Source: Bacteroides caccae (GTDB lineage: Bacteria > Bacteroidota > Bacteroidia > Bacteroidales > Bacteroidaceae). Taken from it: DNA of 64,000 bases. The stretch's first letter is position 1. The number at the start of each line of letters is the position of its first letter. The position numbers were made by a program, and so were the translations under genes. Positions 25,212-34,763 of this stretch are shown in pieces. The notes beneath the pieces are model-generated. The model worked only from the letters and a program-made list of their open reading frames with translations, did no database searches and was not told the origin of the DNA. The stretch lies in contig NZ_CP022412.2 of assembly GCF_002222615.2 (NCBI RefSeq), forward strand, positions 1,116,001 through 1,180,000, read 5' to 3'.

Positions 25212-26255
25212 TTATTCAATTTTTATTATGTAGGCTTTTTCTTCTCTTCGTAACGGATAGTTTCCCCGTAATTCTTCAAACAGTTCCGGTTGAGCTTTCA
25301 GCCGGTCGCTGTCTTCGACAGGGTTATATATTTGGAGCAATGCTTCTTCCTGACTTTGTGCATGAATGATAGGAGAGGTAGGTGCGGGAGCGTTAATTTC
25401 ATACTTTCCCTCTATATGGAAGAACTTACAGATTGCATCCAGCGACATTCGCGTTGCATTAGCCTTGCCGTCAGCGGAATATCCGGCAATGTGTGGAGTG
25501 CCGATAATCACTTTCTCTAATAATTCACGATTGATTTCCGGTTCGTGTTCCCATACATCAATAATAGCGTCTGAGATAGAACCATTGTTCAATGCCTTCA
25601 AGAGAGTGTCCGTGTCGATAACTTCTCCTCGTGAAGTATTAATGATAACAGGTTTGCGTTTTAGCGAATTGAAGAAATCTTCATCTGCCAGGTGGAATGT
25701 TTTGTATTTGCCTTCTTTATATAAAGGTACATGAAAAGTGATGATGTCACATTCTTCCGCTATCTTATTTAAAGAGGTAAAGGATTCTTTTCCTTCTTTT
25801 TCTTCCCGTGGCAGATCGTTCAGTAGAACGCGTATGCCGAAGTCTTCGGCGACTTTGGCAACTTTACTCCCCACATTTCCTACTCCTACGATTCCAATAG
25901 TCAGTTCGTCCAGTTTCTTATTTCTGAGAGACTTCCATATCAGGAGTGAAGATTGAATATATTGGGCAACAGAAGCTGAGTTGCAACCGGGTGCATTTGT
26001 CCATTCGATACCTGCCCGCTTACAATATTCAGTATCGATATGGTCGAACCCTATGGTTGCCGTAGCTATAAACTTTACCCGGCTGCCTTCCAGTAATTCC
26101 TGATTGCAGTGAGTACGGGTCCGGATAATCAGCGCATCTGCGTCTTGTACCAGTTTCGGAGTAAAATCCTTTCCGGGGGCGTAGATTATTTCGTCGGCTA
26201 TTGTCTGGACAGCCTCTTTTATATAAGGTATCTTATTATCGATAATAATTTTCAT
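25212..26255 (-). CDS. pdxB: Erythronate-4-phosphate dehydrogenase
   Basis: 347 aa from MKIIIDNKIPY. A start at 26279 is possible but overlaps the -7 box. A D-2-hydroxyacid dehydrogenase fold: NAD-binding GIVGVGNVGSKVAKVAEDFG, TSRGEVIDTD with a catalytic Arg region, and the His in GTPHIAGYSADGKANATRM. The C-terminal PdxB dimerisation-like extension favours PdxB over SerA. It oxidises 4-phosphoerythronate in the DXP-independent branch of vitamin B6 synthesis. Convergent with the SGNH gene. Confidence 0.92.
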   Translation of the reverse strand: MKIIIDNKIPYIKEAVQTIADEIIYAPGKDFTPKLVQDADALIIRTRTHCNQELLEGSRVKFIATATIGFDHIDTEYCKRAGIEWTNAPGCNSASVAQYIQSSLLIWKSLRNKKLDELTIGIVGVGNVGSKVAKVAEDFGIRVLLNDLPREEKEGKESFTSLNKIAEECDIITFHVPLYKEGKYKTFHLADEDFFNSLKRKPVIINTSRGEVIDTDTLLKALNNGSISDAIIDVWEHEPEINRELLEKVIIGTPHIAGYSADGKANATRMSLDAICKFFHIEGKYEINAPAPTSPIIHAQSQEEALLQIYNPVEDSDRLKAQPELFEELRGNYPLRREEKAYIIKIE

Positions 26256-26278
26256 ATACAATCTGTATTTAGTTCCCA

Positions 26279-26286
26279 CAAAGGTA
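26279..26286 (-). promoter_or_regulatory. -7 box for pdxB
   Basis: TACCTTTG on the minus strand, 23 bp before ATG 26255. Its presence here argues against a start at 26279. Confidence 0.55.
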
Positions 26287-26308
26287 GGAAATAAAAAAGT
26301 AAGAAAGG

Positions 26309-26340
26309 GTTGCTTGTCTGAAAAATATTACATAGATTTG
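26309..26340 (+). promoter_or_regulatory. Promoter of the DUF4254-GT9-glf-GT operon
   Basis: GTTG at 26309-26312 (-33), 20-bp spacer, TAGATTTG at 26333-26340 (-7). It precedes the first gene by about 33 bp. Confidence 0.65.
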
Positions 26341-26372
26341 CCCTATTATATATCTATAAGCTAGTTAAGATT

Positions 26373-26978
26373 ATGACATTTAGTAACCTTTGCAACGAGA
26401 TTTTTTGGAAATCGACGACTGATTACCACGTAACGGACAGTGTAGATGCACCGATGAACAATCCTTACGAGTTGAAGACGATTGAGTATTATTTATACTT
26501 GAAAAATTGGATCGATGCCGTTCAATGGCATTTCGAAGATATTATCCGTGACCCTCAAATTGATCCTGTAGAAGCACTGGCTTTGAAAAGAAGAATTGAT
26601 AAGTCCAATCAAGACCGTACTGATCTGGTTGAACTGATTGATAGTTATTTTTTGGACAAATACAAAGCTGTTAAACCGCTTTCTGATGCAACTATCAATA
26701 CAGAGAGTCCTGCATGGGCAATTGACCGGCTTTCTATTCTTGCGTTGAAAATTTACCACATGAAGCAGGAGGTGGAACGTACGGATACTACCGAAGAACA
26801 TTGTGAGCAATGCCGGACCAAGCTGAATATTCTGTTGGAACAGCAGAAAGACCTTTCTTCTGCTATCGAACAGTTGTTGGCAGACATTGAGGCCGGAAGA
26901 AAATATATGAAAGTATATAAACAGATGAAGATGTATAACGACCCGGCGTTGAATCCGGTGCTTTATGCAAAAAAATAA
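26373..26978 (+). CDS. DUF4254 domain-containing protein
   Basis: 201 aa, predicted almost entirely helical, no signal peptide. The N-terminal half has NNPYELKTIEYYLYLKNW and WHFEDIIRDP, characteristic of DUF4254, a Bacteroidetes family nearly always found next to GT9 glycosyltransferases. The function is unknown. Here it is 3 bp from a GT9 gene, so it may help lipopolysaccharide-core assembly or act as a partner of that enzyme. Confidence 0.88.
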   Translation: MTFSNLCNEIFWKSTTDYHVTDSVDAPMNNPYELKTIEYYLYLKNWIDAVQWHFEDIIRDPQIDPVEALALKRRIDKSNQDRTDLVELIDSYFLDKYKAVKPLSDATINTESPAWAIDRLSILALKIYHMKQEVERTDTTEEHCEQCRTKLNILLEQQKDLSSAIEQLLADIEAGRKYMKVYKQMKMYNDPALNPVLYAKK

Positions 26979-26981
26979 CGA

Positions 26982-28013
26982 ATGGCGCGTATTCTCATTA
27001 TCCGTTTTTCAGCCCTTGGCGATGTAGCCATGACAATACCTGTGATACATTCGCTTGCTGTGCAATATCCACAGCACGAAATCACTGTATTAAGTCGTGC
27101 CGTATGGCAGCCTCTTTTTCAAAGTTTGCCTGAAAATGTGAATTTTGTCGGAGCTGATCTGACAGGTAAGCATAAAGGGCTATGGGGATTGAACAGCCTT
27201 TACTCGGAACTGAAAAGGATGCATTTCGATTACGTGGCGGACTTTCATCACGTACTTCGTTCGAAATATCTGTGTCTGCGGTTTCGCCTTGCCAATATAC
27301 CGGTTGCTTTCATTTGTAAAGGGAGAGCCGGAAAAAAGAAACTGGTTCGCCGCCGTCATAAAGTGCTGGAGAACCAGAAAAGTTCTTTCCGTCGTTATGC
27401 TGATGTGTTAGAAAAGTTGGGACTGCCGGTTTTATTGAACTTTTCTTCTATTTATGGAGAAGGAAAGGGTGATTTCGCAGAGATTGAACCGATGACAGGA
27501 CCGAAAGGAAAACAAAAATGGATCGGTATTGCTCCTTTTGCCAAGCATAAGGGCAAGATTTATCCGTTAGAATTGCAGGAACAGGTTGTTGCTCATTTTG
27601 CTGCTAATCCTGCGGTGAAAGTTTTTCTGTTTGGCGGTGGGAAAAGCGAACAGGAAGTCTTTGACTCCTGGATTGCCAAATATCCTTCGGTGGTTTCCAT
27701 GATCGGTAAATTGAATATGCGTACGGAACTGAATCTGATGAGTCATCTGGATGTGATGTTGTCTATGGACTCTGCTAATATGCATTTGGCATCTCTGGTG
27801 AATATACCTGTGGTTTCCGTTTGGGGAGCCACTCATCCTTATGCCGGATTTATGGGGTGGAAACAATTACCGGTCAATACAGTACAACTCGATTTATCCT
27901 GTCGTCCTTGTTCGGTTTATGGACAGAAGCCTTGCTGGCGGGGCGACTATGCTTGCTTGAGGGATATAACTCCCGAACAGGTGATTGCAAAGATTGAGGG
28001 AATCATTGATTAA
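26982..28013 (+). CDS. Glycosyltransferase family 9 (heptosyltransferase-like)
   Basis: 343 aa. RFSALGDVAMTIPV at the N-terminus is the GT9 opening block. SMDSANMHLASLVNIPVVSVWGATHP is the nucleotide-sugar-binding region of ADP-heptose transferases. Typical members add heptose or a related sugar to the inner core of lipopolysaccharide on the cytoplasmic face. Bacteroides often lack heptose in the core, so the sugar may differ. Second gene of the operon with DUF4254, glf and a galactofuranosyltransferase-like gene. Confidence 0.92.
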   Translation: MARILIIRFSALGDVAMTIPVIHSLAVQYPQHEITVLSRAVWQPLFQSLPENVNFVGADLTGKHKGLWGLNSLYSELKRMHFDYVADFHHVLRSKYLCLRFRLANIPVAFICKGRAGKKKLVRRRHKVLENQKSSFRRYADVLEKLGLPVLLNFSSIYGEGKGDFAEIEPMTGPKGKQKWIGIAPFAKHKGKIYPLELQEQVVAHFAANPAVKVFLFGGGKSEQEVFDSWIAKYPSVVSMIGKLNMRTELNLMSHLDVMLSMDSANMHLASLVNIPVVSVWGATHPYAGFMGWKQLPVNTVQLDLSCRPCSVYGQKPCWRGDYACLRDITPEQVIAKIEGIID

Positions 28014-28036
28014 TCATAAATAGCTTTTGAATGTAT

Positions 28037-29140
28037 ATGAAAGAATATGACTATCTGGTAGTTGGAGCAGGGCTGTTTGCGGCTGTGTTTGTTCGTCAAG
28101 CCATTGATGCGGGCAAGCGCTGTCTTGTTATAGATAAACGTAGTCATATCGGCGGAAATATCTATTGTGAGAATGTAGATGGCATTCATGTACATCTTTA
28201 CGGAGCGCACATCTTTCATACAGACAATAAAGAGGTCTGGGATTATGTGAACCGTTTCGTAACATTTAATCGCTACACTAATTCTCCATTAGCTAACTAT
28301 GAAGGCATATTATATAATCTGCCTTTTAACATGAATACTTTTAATAAGTTATGGGGAGTTAACACTCCTAAAGAGGCTAAGGATAAGATTGAAGAACAAC
28401 GTAGCGAATATGCACATATCCAGGCTCCTGCCAATCTGGAAGAACAGGCTTTGACGCTTTGTGGAAAAGATATTTATCAGAAACTAATCAAGGGATATAC
28501 GGAAAAACAGTGGGGGCGTCCTGCAACGGAGCTTCCGGCCTTTATTATAAAACGACTTCCTTTCCGTTTCGTTTATGATAATAATTATTTTAATGACGAG
28601 TATCAAGGCATTCCTAAAGGCGGATACAATAAGCTGATTGAAAGTTTGTTTGAAGGAGCTGATGTGCGTTTGGGGACGAATTATTTTTCTGCTCGTGAAG
28701 AACTGGATTCGCTGGTGGATAAAGTATTGTTTACCGGATGTATTGACGAGTATTACGATTTTCGTTTCGGGCATTTGGAATACCGTAGTCTTCGTTTTGA
28801 ACACGAACGTCTGGAAATGGAAAATTATCAGGGGAATGCGGTCATTAATTATTGTGAAAGAGAGATTCCTTATACCCGTGTTATCGAACATAAACATTTC
28901 GAATTTGGTAAGCAGCCGCATACGGTGATCACCCGCGAATATCCTTCTGTATTCACTCCCGGGGACGAACCTTATTATCCGGTGAATGACGAGAGAAATA
29001 TGCGGTTGTACGAGAAATACAAGGAGTTGGCTATACATACTCCCGGAGTCTTGTTTGGCGGACGTTTAGCTCAATACGCTTATTTTGATATGGACGATAC
29101 AGTGGCTGCCGCATTGGTTTTGGCGCAAAATGAACTATAA
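28037..29140 (+). CDS. glf: UDP-galactopyranose mutase (first copy)
   Basis: 367 aa from the second ATG (MKEYDYLVVG); an ATG at 28031 is equally readable. The FAD-binding Rossmann motif reads GAGLFAAVF, with Ala where the second copy in this window has Gly. UGM blocks are intact: GGNIYCE, YGAHIFHT, GYTEKQWGR, NNYFNDEYQGIPKGGY, and the C-terminal GGRLAQYAYFDMD. It converts UDP-galactopyranose to UDP-galactofuranose. It lies directly before a galactofuranosyltransferase-like gene, so the two form a supply-and-transfer pair. Confidence 0.95.
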   Translation: MKEYDYLVVGAGLFAAVFVRQAIDAGKRCLVIDKRSHIGGNIYCENVDGIHVHLYGAHIFHTDNKEVWDYVNRFVTFNRYTNSPLANYEGILYNLPFNMNTFNKLWGVNTPKEAKDKIEEQRSEYAHIQAPANLEEQALTLCGKDIYQKLIKGYTEKQWGRPATELPAFIIKRLPFRFVYDNNYFNDEYQGIPKGGYNKLIESLFEGADVRLGTNYFSAREELDSLVDKVLFTGCIDEYYDFRFGHLEYRSLRFEHERLEMENYQGNAVINYCEREIPYTRVIEHKHFEFGKQPHTVITREYPSVFTPGDEPYYPVNDERNMRLYEKYKELAIHTPGVLFGGRLAQYAYFDMDDTVAAALVLAQNEL

Positions 29141-29152
29141 AATATCATTCCT

Positions 29153-30190
29153 ATGATTTGTTATCTATCAAGAAATTACCGAGGTGTCGATAATGCCGGA
29201 AATAAAGCAAAAACAGACATTGAACAGATAATGGAGTCGCATGGCTTCCGGAATGTCGGGCTGAAACAAACCCGGTATAGAAATGTCGTTGTAGCTTTTT
29301 GTCGTACCTTATTCAGTGTGCTGAAGAGTATTCTCTGTTTGCGTAAAGGCGATGTGCTGGTACTGCAATATCCTTTGAAGAAATATTATGCATTTGTCTG
29401 CAATATGGCTCATCTACGTGGCTGCAAGGTGGTGACGTTGATTCATGATTTGGGTAGTTTTCGTCGTAAGAAGCTGACTATTCCCCAAGAAATAGCGCGC
29501 TTGGATCACTCGGACTGTGTGATTGTACATAGTGAACGTATGAGGGACTGGCTGCTTGAACATGGAATTAAGGCCAAGCTGCAGATATTGGAGATATTTG
29601 ATTATTTATCCGATAGCCAACCTGTTGCCGGCAATGATTCGCCGAAATCACCGAACCGCATCCTGTTTGTCGGTGCTTTGTCTTCTTATCATAATGATTT
29701 CTTATATAAACAGGTAAATTCTCCCCGTTCTTATGATATAGTACTCTATGGAAGTGGCCTTGAAACCGAAAAACTGGAAGGAAAAGTTGATTATAAAGGC
29801 TTTGTCTCTTCGGACGAGCTGATAGCGACGGCAGAAGGCGAATATGGACTTGCCTGGTATGGATCTTCTTTAGAGGGAGGAAGTGGTGCTTTGGGAGAAT
29901 ATCTTCAATATAACGCTCCTCATAAAATGTCTCTCTACATACGTTGCGGTCTTCCGATTATCGTTTGGGAGAAAGCCGGGCTGGCGCCTTTTGTGAAGAA
30001 GAACAATGTGGGTATATGTATCTCTTCTTTGACGGAACTTGAAGATATTTTACCTAAAATAAGTGCAGGACAATACATGGAAATGAAGAAAAATGTATTG
30101 CAAATAGCCGATAAACTTTCGCATGGATATTATTGCTTTAAGGCAATAAAGCAAGCCTGCGCAGACTTGGGAGTCGAAATAAAGGGCTAA
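29153..30190 (+). CDS. Galactofuranosyltransferase-like glycosyltransferase
   Basis: 345 aa, GT-B-like organisation without a signal peptide. The N-terminal RNYRGVDNAGNKAKTDIE and VTLIHDLGSFRR blocks, with IVHSERMRDWLLEHG, resemble beta-1,6-galactofuranosyltransferases (WbbI-like). The C-terminal half has FVGALSSYHNDF and YGLAWYGSSLEGGSG, the donor-site region. Placed 12 bp after glf, it most likely uses UDP-galactofuranose. Exact linkage unknown. Confidence 0.8.
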   Translation: MICYLSRNYRGVDNAGNKAKTDIEQIMESHGFRNVGLKQTRYRNVVVAFCRTLFSVLKSILCLRKGDVLVLQYPLKKYYAFVCNMAHLRGCKVVTLIHDLGSFRRKKLTIPQEIARLDHSDCVIVHSERMRDWLLEHGIKAKLQILEIFDYLSDSQPVAGNDSPKSPNRILFVGALSSYHNDFLYKQVNSPRSYDIVLYGSGLETEKLEGKVDYKGFVSSDELIATAEGEYGLAWYGSSLEGGSGALGEYLQYNAPHKMSLYIRCGLPIIVWEKAGLAPFVKKNNVGICISSLTELEDILPKISAGQYMEMKKNVLQIADKLSHGYYCFKAIKQACADLGVEIKG

Positions 30191-30198
30191 ATTGTCCC

Positions 30199-30224
30199 CT
30201 TTTATCTTAGTTCTGCGATAAAAG
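30199..30224. terminator. Weak hairpin after the GT9-glf operon
   Basis: CTTTTATC (30199-30206) and GATAAAAG (30217-30224) form an 8-bp stem with a 10-nt loop, 8 bp after the stop codon. The plus strand continues with A residues, not T residues, so termination strength is doubtful. Confidence 0.35.
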
Positions 30225-30258
30225 AAAAAAATATAGTCGGAATATGCCCTAATTTCTT

Positions 30259-30266
30259 TATCTTTG
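30259..30266 (+). promoter_or_regulatory. -7 box for WaaP-like kinase gene
   Basis: TATCTTTG, 36 bp before ATG 30303. No clear -33. Confidence 0.55.
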
Positions 30267-30302
30267 CACAATCTTTGTAAGTAGGATTTATAGAAGAGTG
30301 TA

Positions 30303-31214
30303 ATGAGAGTGATTGTAAATCCCAAGTACACACATTTGCAAAAACAGATAGAGGAGATTCCCAAGTTCTTTGCGGATGAAGGAAAGGTGGTGTATGATGG
30401 GCGTAATATTCTAAAACGGATTAGTCTGGATAACGTTGATGTTGTTGTGAAAAGCTTTAAAAAGCCTCACATCATTAATCGTGTTGTCTATTCATATTTC
30501 CGCCAATCCAAAGCTGCCCGCTCCTATATCTATTCCATGGAACTTCAGAAGCATGGTTTCAATACTCCGGAACCGATTGCCATGATCGAACAATTTCAGA
30601 AAGGTCTTCTTACAAACAGCTACTATGTTTGTTGCTATGACAATGGTGAAACCGTTCGTTATTTGATGGACGGTAAGGTTGAGGGAAATGAAGACAAGTT
30701 ACTGGCGTTCGCGCGTTACACTTTTGCATTACATCAGGCGGGTATTTTACATTTGGACTATTCTCCCGGCAATATTCTGATTCATCAGAATGGAGCAAAT
30801 GAATATAGCTTCTCTTTGGTTGATGTGAACCGTATGCAGTTATTACCGGAAATAGATTGTGATAAAGTTTGCCGTAATATGTGCCGTCTGTGCATATCCC
30901 GGGAAGTGCTGGCATATATAATGACCGAATATGCTTCTTTGCGGGGTTGGGATGTAGCGGCTACTGTCAAGCTCGCTCTTTATTACAGTGATCAGTTCTT
31001 TACCCACTACATTTACCGTCGTGCAGCCCGAAAAGAGAAGTCAAAACATATCGTTTCGCATATTTTATTGTTCCGCTTATGTCGCTCTACGCGTAAGTTC
31101 CTTTCCTGGGAGCCTCACTTCTCGCATTATTTATTAGCGAAGGAAAAACATATTTATGATACCTACTTGTGTAAGTATGATTATTGCGATTTGCTATCTT
31201 CTGACTATCGGTAG
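30303..31214 (+). CDS. Lipopolysaccharide kinase, InaA/WaaP-like
   Basis: 303 aa. The protein-kinase-like core is recognisable: a Lys in VVVKSFKKP, the catalytic-loop HLDYSPGNIL (Asp and Asn), and VDVNRM as the metal-binding D-x-N. Such kinases phosphorylate sugars of the LPS inner core (heptose or Kdo), which stabilises the outer membrane. It has its own promoter. The stop codon directly abuts that of the convergent methyltransferase gene (31214/31215). Confidence 0.88.
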   Translation: MRVIVNPKYTHLQKQIEEIPKFFADEGKVVYDGRNILKRISLDNVDVVVKSFKKPHIINRVVYSYFRQSKAARSYIYSMELQKHGFNTPEPIAMIEQFQKGLLTNSYYVCCYDNGETVRYLMDGKVEGNEDKLLAFARYTFALHQAGILHLDYSPGNILIHQNGANEYSFSLVDVNRMQLLPEIDCDKVCRNMCRLCISREVLAYIMTEYASLRGWDVAATVKLALYYSDQFFTHYIYRRAARKEKSKHIVSHILLFRLCRSTRKFLSWEPHFSHYLLAKEKHIYDTYLCKYDYCDLLSSDYR

Positions 31215-32036
31215 TTAATTTACTTTCTTGTTGCCTCGAAGAACAACACTCCTGATCTTGTGTCTGAAAAATCCTTTTTGATTTCTGTATGTGCAGTTGT
31301 GTTTATCAAGAAACGCAGAAATAACCTCCTCGTCATCATGTAGGTGATAAGTACAGATGGCGAAATCTATTTTCTTGCAATCCCGGAAAAGCTGTTCACA
31401 TCCGGCCAGCGCACGGCGCTCAGCCCCTTCTATATCCATTTTTATAAATAGATGCTCGTCCGGTTTGTCTCTGAAGAAATCGTCCAGTTTCTGTTCTTTG
31501 GGAGAATTACGGTTGCTCACATACTTCTGAACAATGGTTACCTTGTCTTTCCATGGCTCAAAAGTGGCCCTGATAGCTTCCAGCCACGATTCGTTCTGCT
31601 CAAATAAATAAACATGTTTGGCTTCTTCGATAATCTCCAGCGAAGAATATCCTTCGGCACATCCCACGTCAACAAAAACCTTTCCCGTTACGTCCTTATT
31701 ATTATTGAAATAATGGTGTGCGGAGCGTTGGTCTTGCTCTATCATCAACGCCCTGTAATACTTCTGGATTTTATGGGGAGGTGTTGTTCTTTGGAAGTAC
31801 AGGCGTTTACCATCCTCCTTTAGTACATAATACAAATTCCTATTTTCGTCTTTCCGTACATCAACAGGCATACTCAAATACTCATCTTTGAATTCGTATA
31901 AGTGTCTTGAATATCCATGTTTTCTGATGTATTTATAATACTTCAGATAAGGAGAATCCGGCTTATACCCTTTCATAAAATAATATGGAAGCGTACCATA
32001 TATAAATTTCTTTATTGAGTGTTTAAGTATGTTCAT
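31215..32036 (-). CDS. FkbM family methyltransferase
   Basis: 273 aa. VFVDVGCAEGYSSLE is SAM-binding motif I and LFIKMDIEGAERRAL is the FkbM signature near residue 200. FkbM-type enzymes O-methylate sugars in glycan clusters. Last gene of the six-gene minus-strand unit that begins at 36620, with a 4-bp overlap with the upstream GT4 gene. Probably methylates a residue of the surface glycan. Confidence 0.88.
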   Translation of the reverse strand: MNILKHSIKKFIYGTLPYYFMKGYKPDSPYLKYYKYIRKHGYSRHLYEFKDEYLSMPVDVRKDENRNLYYVLKEDGKRLYFQRTTPPHKIQKYYRALMIEQDQRSAHHYFNNNKDVTGKVFVDVGCAEGYSSLEIIEEAKHVYLFEQNESWLEAIRATFEPWKDKVTIVQKYVSNRNSPKEQKLDDFFRDKPDEHLFIKMDIEGAERRALAGCEQLFRDCKKIDFAICTYHLHDDEEVISAFLDKHNCTYRNQKGFFRHKIRSVVLRGNKKVN

Positions 32037-33166
32037 CGTATTAGTTTCTTGTAGATGTTAATAATTTCTTCCGATTGTTGTTTCTCAGAGAACCGTTTCG
32101 CGAATTCCCGTCCTTTCTCCACCATGTTCTTCCTTTTATCGGAATTTGAATATATTTGTTTAAATGCATCAGCCAGTCCGGTGATATCATCCGGGTTTAC
32201 GTAGATAGAGTCGGGCCCTCCGGCTTCTTCCAGACATGAGCCTGTGGCGGCTACCACAGGAATACCCGAATATAGTGCCTCTATGATGGGGATACCGAAA
32301 CCTTCAAAACGGGAAGGATATACAAAAATCTCTGCTGATTGATAAAAAGCGGGCAAATCGTTGAAAGGGACATTACTGATAATATGCACTCTTTCGCCTA
32401 AACCGTTATCTTTGATAAACTGTTCAACCTTTTCTGTGTAGCCTGTACGGCGTCCTACGATAACGATATGAATATGTTGCGGCAGCATAGGCAATGCCTG
32501 TACTGCTGCAAGAATATTTTTTCGTTCTTCAATGCTGCCTACATTAAGTATATAGTGGTCCGGCAACTGGTATTTTTTCCGTACCTCCTCCTTTTTTTCT
32601 TCCGTCACCGGATGAGTAAATGAGACGTCGCATCCTTGATAAACGACTTCTATTTTATCATCAGGGATGTTGAAGTATCGGATAATATCCCGTTTGGTAC
32701 ATTCACTGATAGCAATTATCTTATCAGCATTTTCGCACGCTTTACGGAATTTGTATGTATATATTTTCCTGTCAATAGATTGGTAATATTGCGGATACCT
32801 CAAAAATATCAGGTCGTGGATAGTTACAATACTTTTAATGCGACTTTTATGGATGTTGAGAGGAAGCTCGTTACTGAGTCCGTGGAATAACTCAATACCT
32901 TCTTTCTCCAATTGAGAGGTGATTCCCCATACGCGCCATAATGAACTTAGTTTTTTCCAAAAAGAAGTAGCAGGATAGGCGAGAGTGAGCTGCCGGTATT
33001 GTCCGGTTAATAGATTCATCCTTTTGTTTTCCCGTTTTTTAGGTGCATACAGGACATAGTCATTCTCCGGATAGAAGTGGCAAAGAATATCCGCTACATA
33101 GCGGCTATAATTACCTAACCCGGTGAAATTCTGCACTGCACGTTTTCCGTCAAAACCTATTCTCAT
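32033..33166 (-). CDS. Glycosyltransferase family 4
   Basis: 377 aa, GT-B fold. The donor-site region YPSRFEGFGIPIIEALYSGIPVVAA carries the E-x7-E pattern of retaining GT4 enzymes. HGLSNELPLNIHKSRIKSIVTIHDLI is the N-terminal acceptor-side block. Cytoplasmic, adding one sugar to the growing lipid-linked chain. The sugar is not predictable. Confidence 0.92.
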   Translation of the reverse strand: MRIGFDGKRAVQNFTGLGNYSRYVADILCHFYPENDYVLYAPKKRENKRMNLLTGQYRQLTLAYPATSFWKKLSSLWRVWGITSQLEKEGIELFHGLSNELPLNIHKSRIKSIVTIHDLIFLRYPQYYQSIDRKIYTYKFRKACENADKIIAISECTKRDIIRYFNIPDDKIEVVYQGCDVSFTHPVTEEKKEEVRKKYQLPDHYILNVGSIEERKNILAAVQALPMLPQHIHIVIVGRRTGYTEKVEQFIKDNGLGERVHIISNVPFNDLPAFYQSAEIFVYPSRFEGFGIPIIEALYSGIPVVAATGSCLEEAGGPDSIYVNPDDITGLADAFKQIYSNSDKRKNMVEKGREFAKRFSEKQQSEEIINIYKKLIR

Positions 33167-33200
33167 CTCTGTTGTTACCTACTGCTTATATGGTTTATAA

Positions 33201-34013
33201 TTAGACTTCAAAATCCCGATAAGGTTTATTCAAGTCCAAGTAATGAAAATTATGTTGTCTTTGTCCACTCTGTTTGGGAATCGTCATATAATCCCCATAT
33301 TTCTGAGACAGATATGTGTCATATTCCTGTACACCCCATACTTCTTCGTTCTCGAACAAGACAGGGGTAGGAACTCCCAAAATCTTTTTTGGCATGATTC
33401 CTTTCATGCCGTCGTCATAGTCACAAATAAGATCACTCTTGTCAAAGTCGTATTTGGTCATAACCTCTCTGATGCTTTTCTGTACTTCGGTGAGTGTGAA
33501 AAACTTCCTGCATAGTAATGGTATCCATGAACTTGGCCCCTTTCCATGCTTATACGGGTCGCGGTGAATCAGGTAAAGAACCCGTTTGTAAAATTCATAT
33601 TTGGCAAAATGCATTCTTTGTGCCATACGGCCTGTCGGCACACCGTCCAATGGGAATACATCAATATATACGCCTCCCAGATATTTAAGATGCATACGTT
33701 CAATTAATGTTGTGTCGGCATCCTGTATCTTGGCAAACGGAAGCGGGTATTCTTTGTCATTCTCAGCGCATACGGCTTCGTATGGCTCCGGCAACCATTC
33801 CTTGGCATTAGTCATTAATAGATCATAGTCTGCCCGTGGCATACCAATATCCAGATCATCATCCCAGGGGATAAATCCTTTGTGGCGTACAGCTCCCAAC
33901 ATCGTACCTGCCATGATATAATATCGCAGGTTATGTTCTTTACAGACTTTATCTATTGCTAGTAAATTCTTTAAGATGCGAAGCTGTAAGGGGCGAATAT
34001 CGTAAGTGGCCAT
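33201..34013 (-). CDS. LicD family phosphotransferase
   Basis: 270 aa. YYIMAGTMLGAVRHKGFIPWDDDLDIGMPRADYDLL is the LicD/fukutin-like nucleotidyltransferase signature, with the DDDLDIG acidic cluster binding metal. LicD proteins transfer phosphocholine or a similar phospho-alcohol from a CDP carrier to a glycan. A LicC-like cytidylyltransferase gene lies 18 bp upstream, so the CDP donor is probably made by the neighbour. Choline-related uptake or kinase genes are absent, so the transferred group may not be choline. Confidence 0.9.
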   Translation of the reverse strand: MATYDIRPLQLRILKNLLAIDKVCKEHNLRYYIMAGTMLGAVRHKGFIPWDDDLDIGMPRADYDLLMTNAKEWLPEPYEAVCAENDKEYPLPFAKIQDADTTLIERMHLKYLGGVYIDVFPLDGVPTGRMAQRMHFAKYEFYKRVLYLIHRDPYKHGKGPSSWIPLLCRKFFTLTEVQKSIREVMTKYDFDKSDLICDYDDGMKGIMPKKILGVPTPVLFENEEVWGVQEYDTYLSQKYGDYMTIPKQSGQRQHNFHYLDLNKPYRDFEV

Positions 34014-34031
34014 TTCTATTCAAATTTTATA

Positions 34032-34763
34032 TTAGTAAAGACTAGCCGGAATCAGCTTCTGTGCTTGTTGGAAATCTTCTACCGTGTCCAGCTCTGCCGA
34101 AAAGAATTCGGTGGTGTCCATTACGTAGAAACTATATCCTTGTGGAATCAGTCTTTCAAACGCCCGTTCATAGAAAATATTGTCCAATCCTTCTGATAAG
34201 ATCATCATCTCCAGTTCACGGAATAACGCTTGTGTGTATGCTGCCGACATCTTTTCAATACCTATTGATTCACCGATTGCATCAGGTATAGAGCAAACCT
34301 TACTGATTTCCACTACCTTTTGTTCATTGTCCACAATAACCTTAATTTCTTCGGCACCAAGTTCGTGGCGGTTGAGTGCCAATACATCGGCTTTGTCCGA
34401 CCGGAGCAACTTCTCTACGATCTGGGGATCAAATACGATGTCACTATCCAGAAGTAATACCTCTTCCCCTTCCGTATAAGGGCGGGTCAGCCACAAAGAA
34501 TAGATATTGTTGGTTGATTCATATTTATCATTGTAGATGAAAGTAATACTTTGAGCCGGATAATGAGCTTGCAGAAAGTCGACTATTTGTTGCTGGCGAT
34601 ATCCGGTGACAATGATAAATTCGTTAAAACCATTTTGTATTAAAGCGTCAAAAGCCCTTTCCAACAAACAACGTTCTCCTATCTTGAGCAAGCATTTGGG
34701 AGTTGTGTCGGTCAGTGGGCGTAGACGTGAGGCTATTCCTGCGGCTAGTATTACAGCTTTCAT
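34032..34763 (-). CDS. LicC-like CTP:phospho-alcohol cytidylyltransferase
   Basis: 243 aa. LAAGIASRLRPLTDTTPKCLLKIG is the nucleotidyltransferase loop. LLLDSDIVFD binds metal, and the NNIYSLW block is typical of the phosphocholine cytidylyltransferase group. It activates a phospho-alcohol with CTP, presumably for the LicD protein downstream. Overlaps the PLP-enzyme gene by 4 bp, implying translational coupling. Confidence 0.85.
   Translation of the reverse strand: MKAVILAAGIASRLRPLTDTTPKCLLKIGERCLLERAFDALIQNGFNEFIIVTGYRQQQIVDFLQAHYPAQSITFIYNDKYESTNNIYSLWLTRPYTEGEEVLLLDSDIVFDPQIVEKLLRSDKADVLALNRHELGAEEIKVIVDNEQKVVEISKVCSIPDAIGESIGIEKMSAAYTQALFRELEMMILSEGLDNIFYERAFERLIPQGYSFYVMDTTEFFSAELDTVEDFQQAQKLIPASLY

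Noticed and set aside
30799..31214. Overlapping reading frames on the minus strand inside the WaaP-like gene
   Set aside because: They lack family motifs and mirror a clearly conserved kinase on the other strand.
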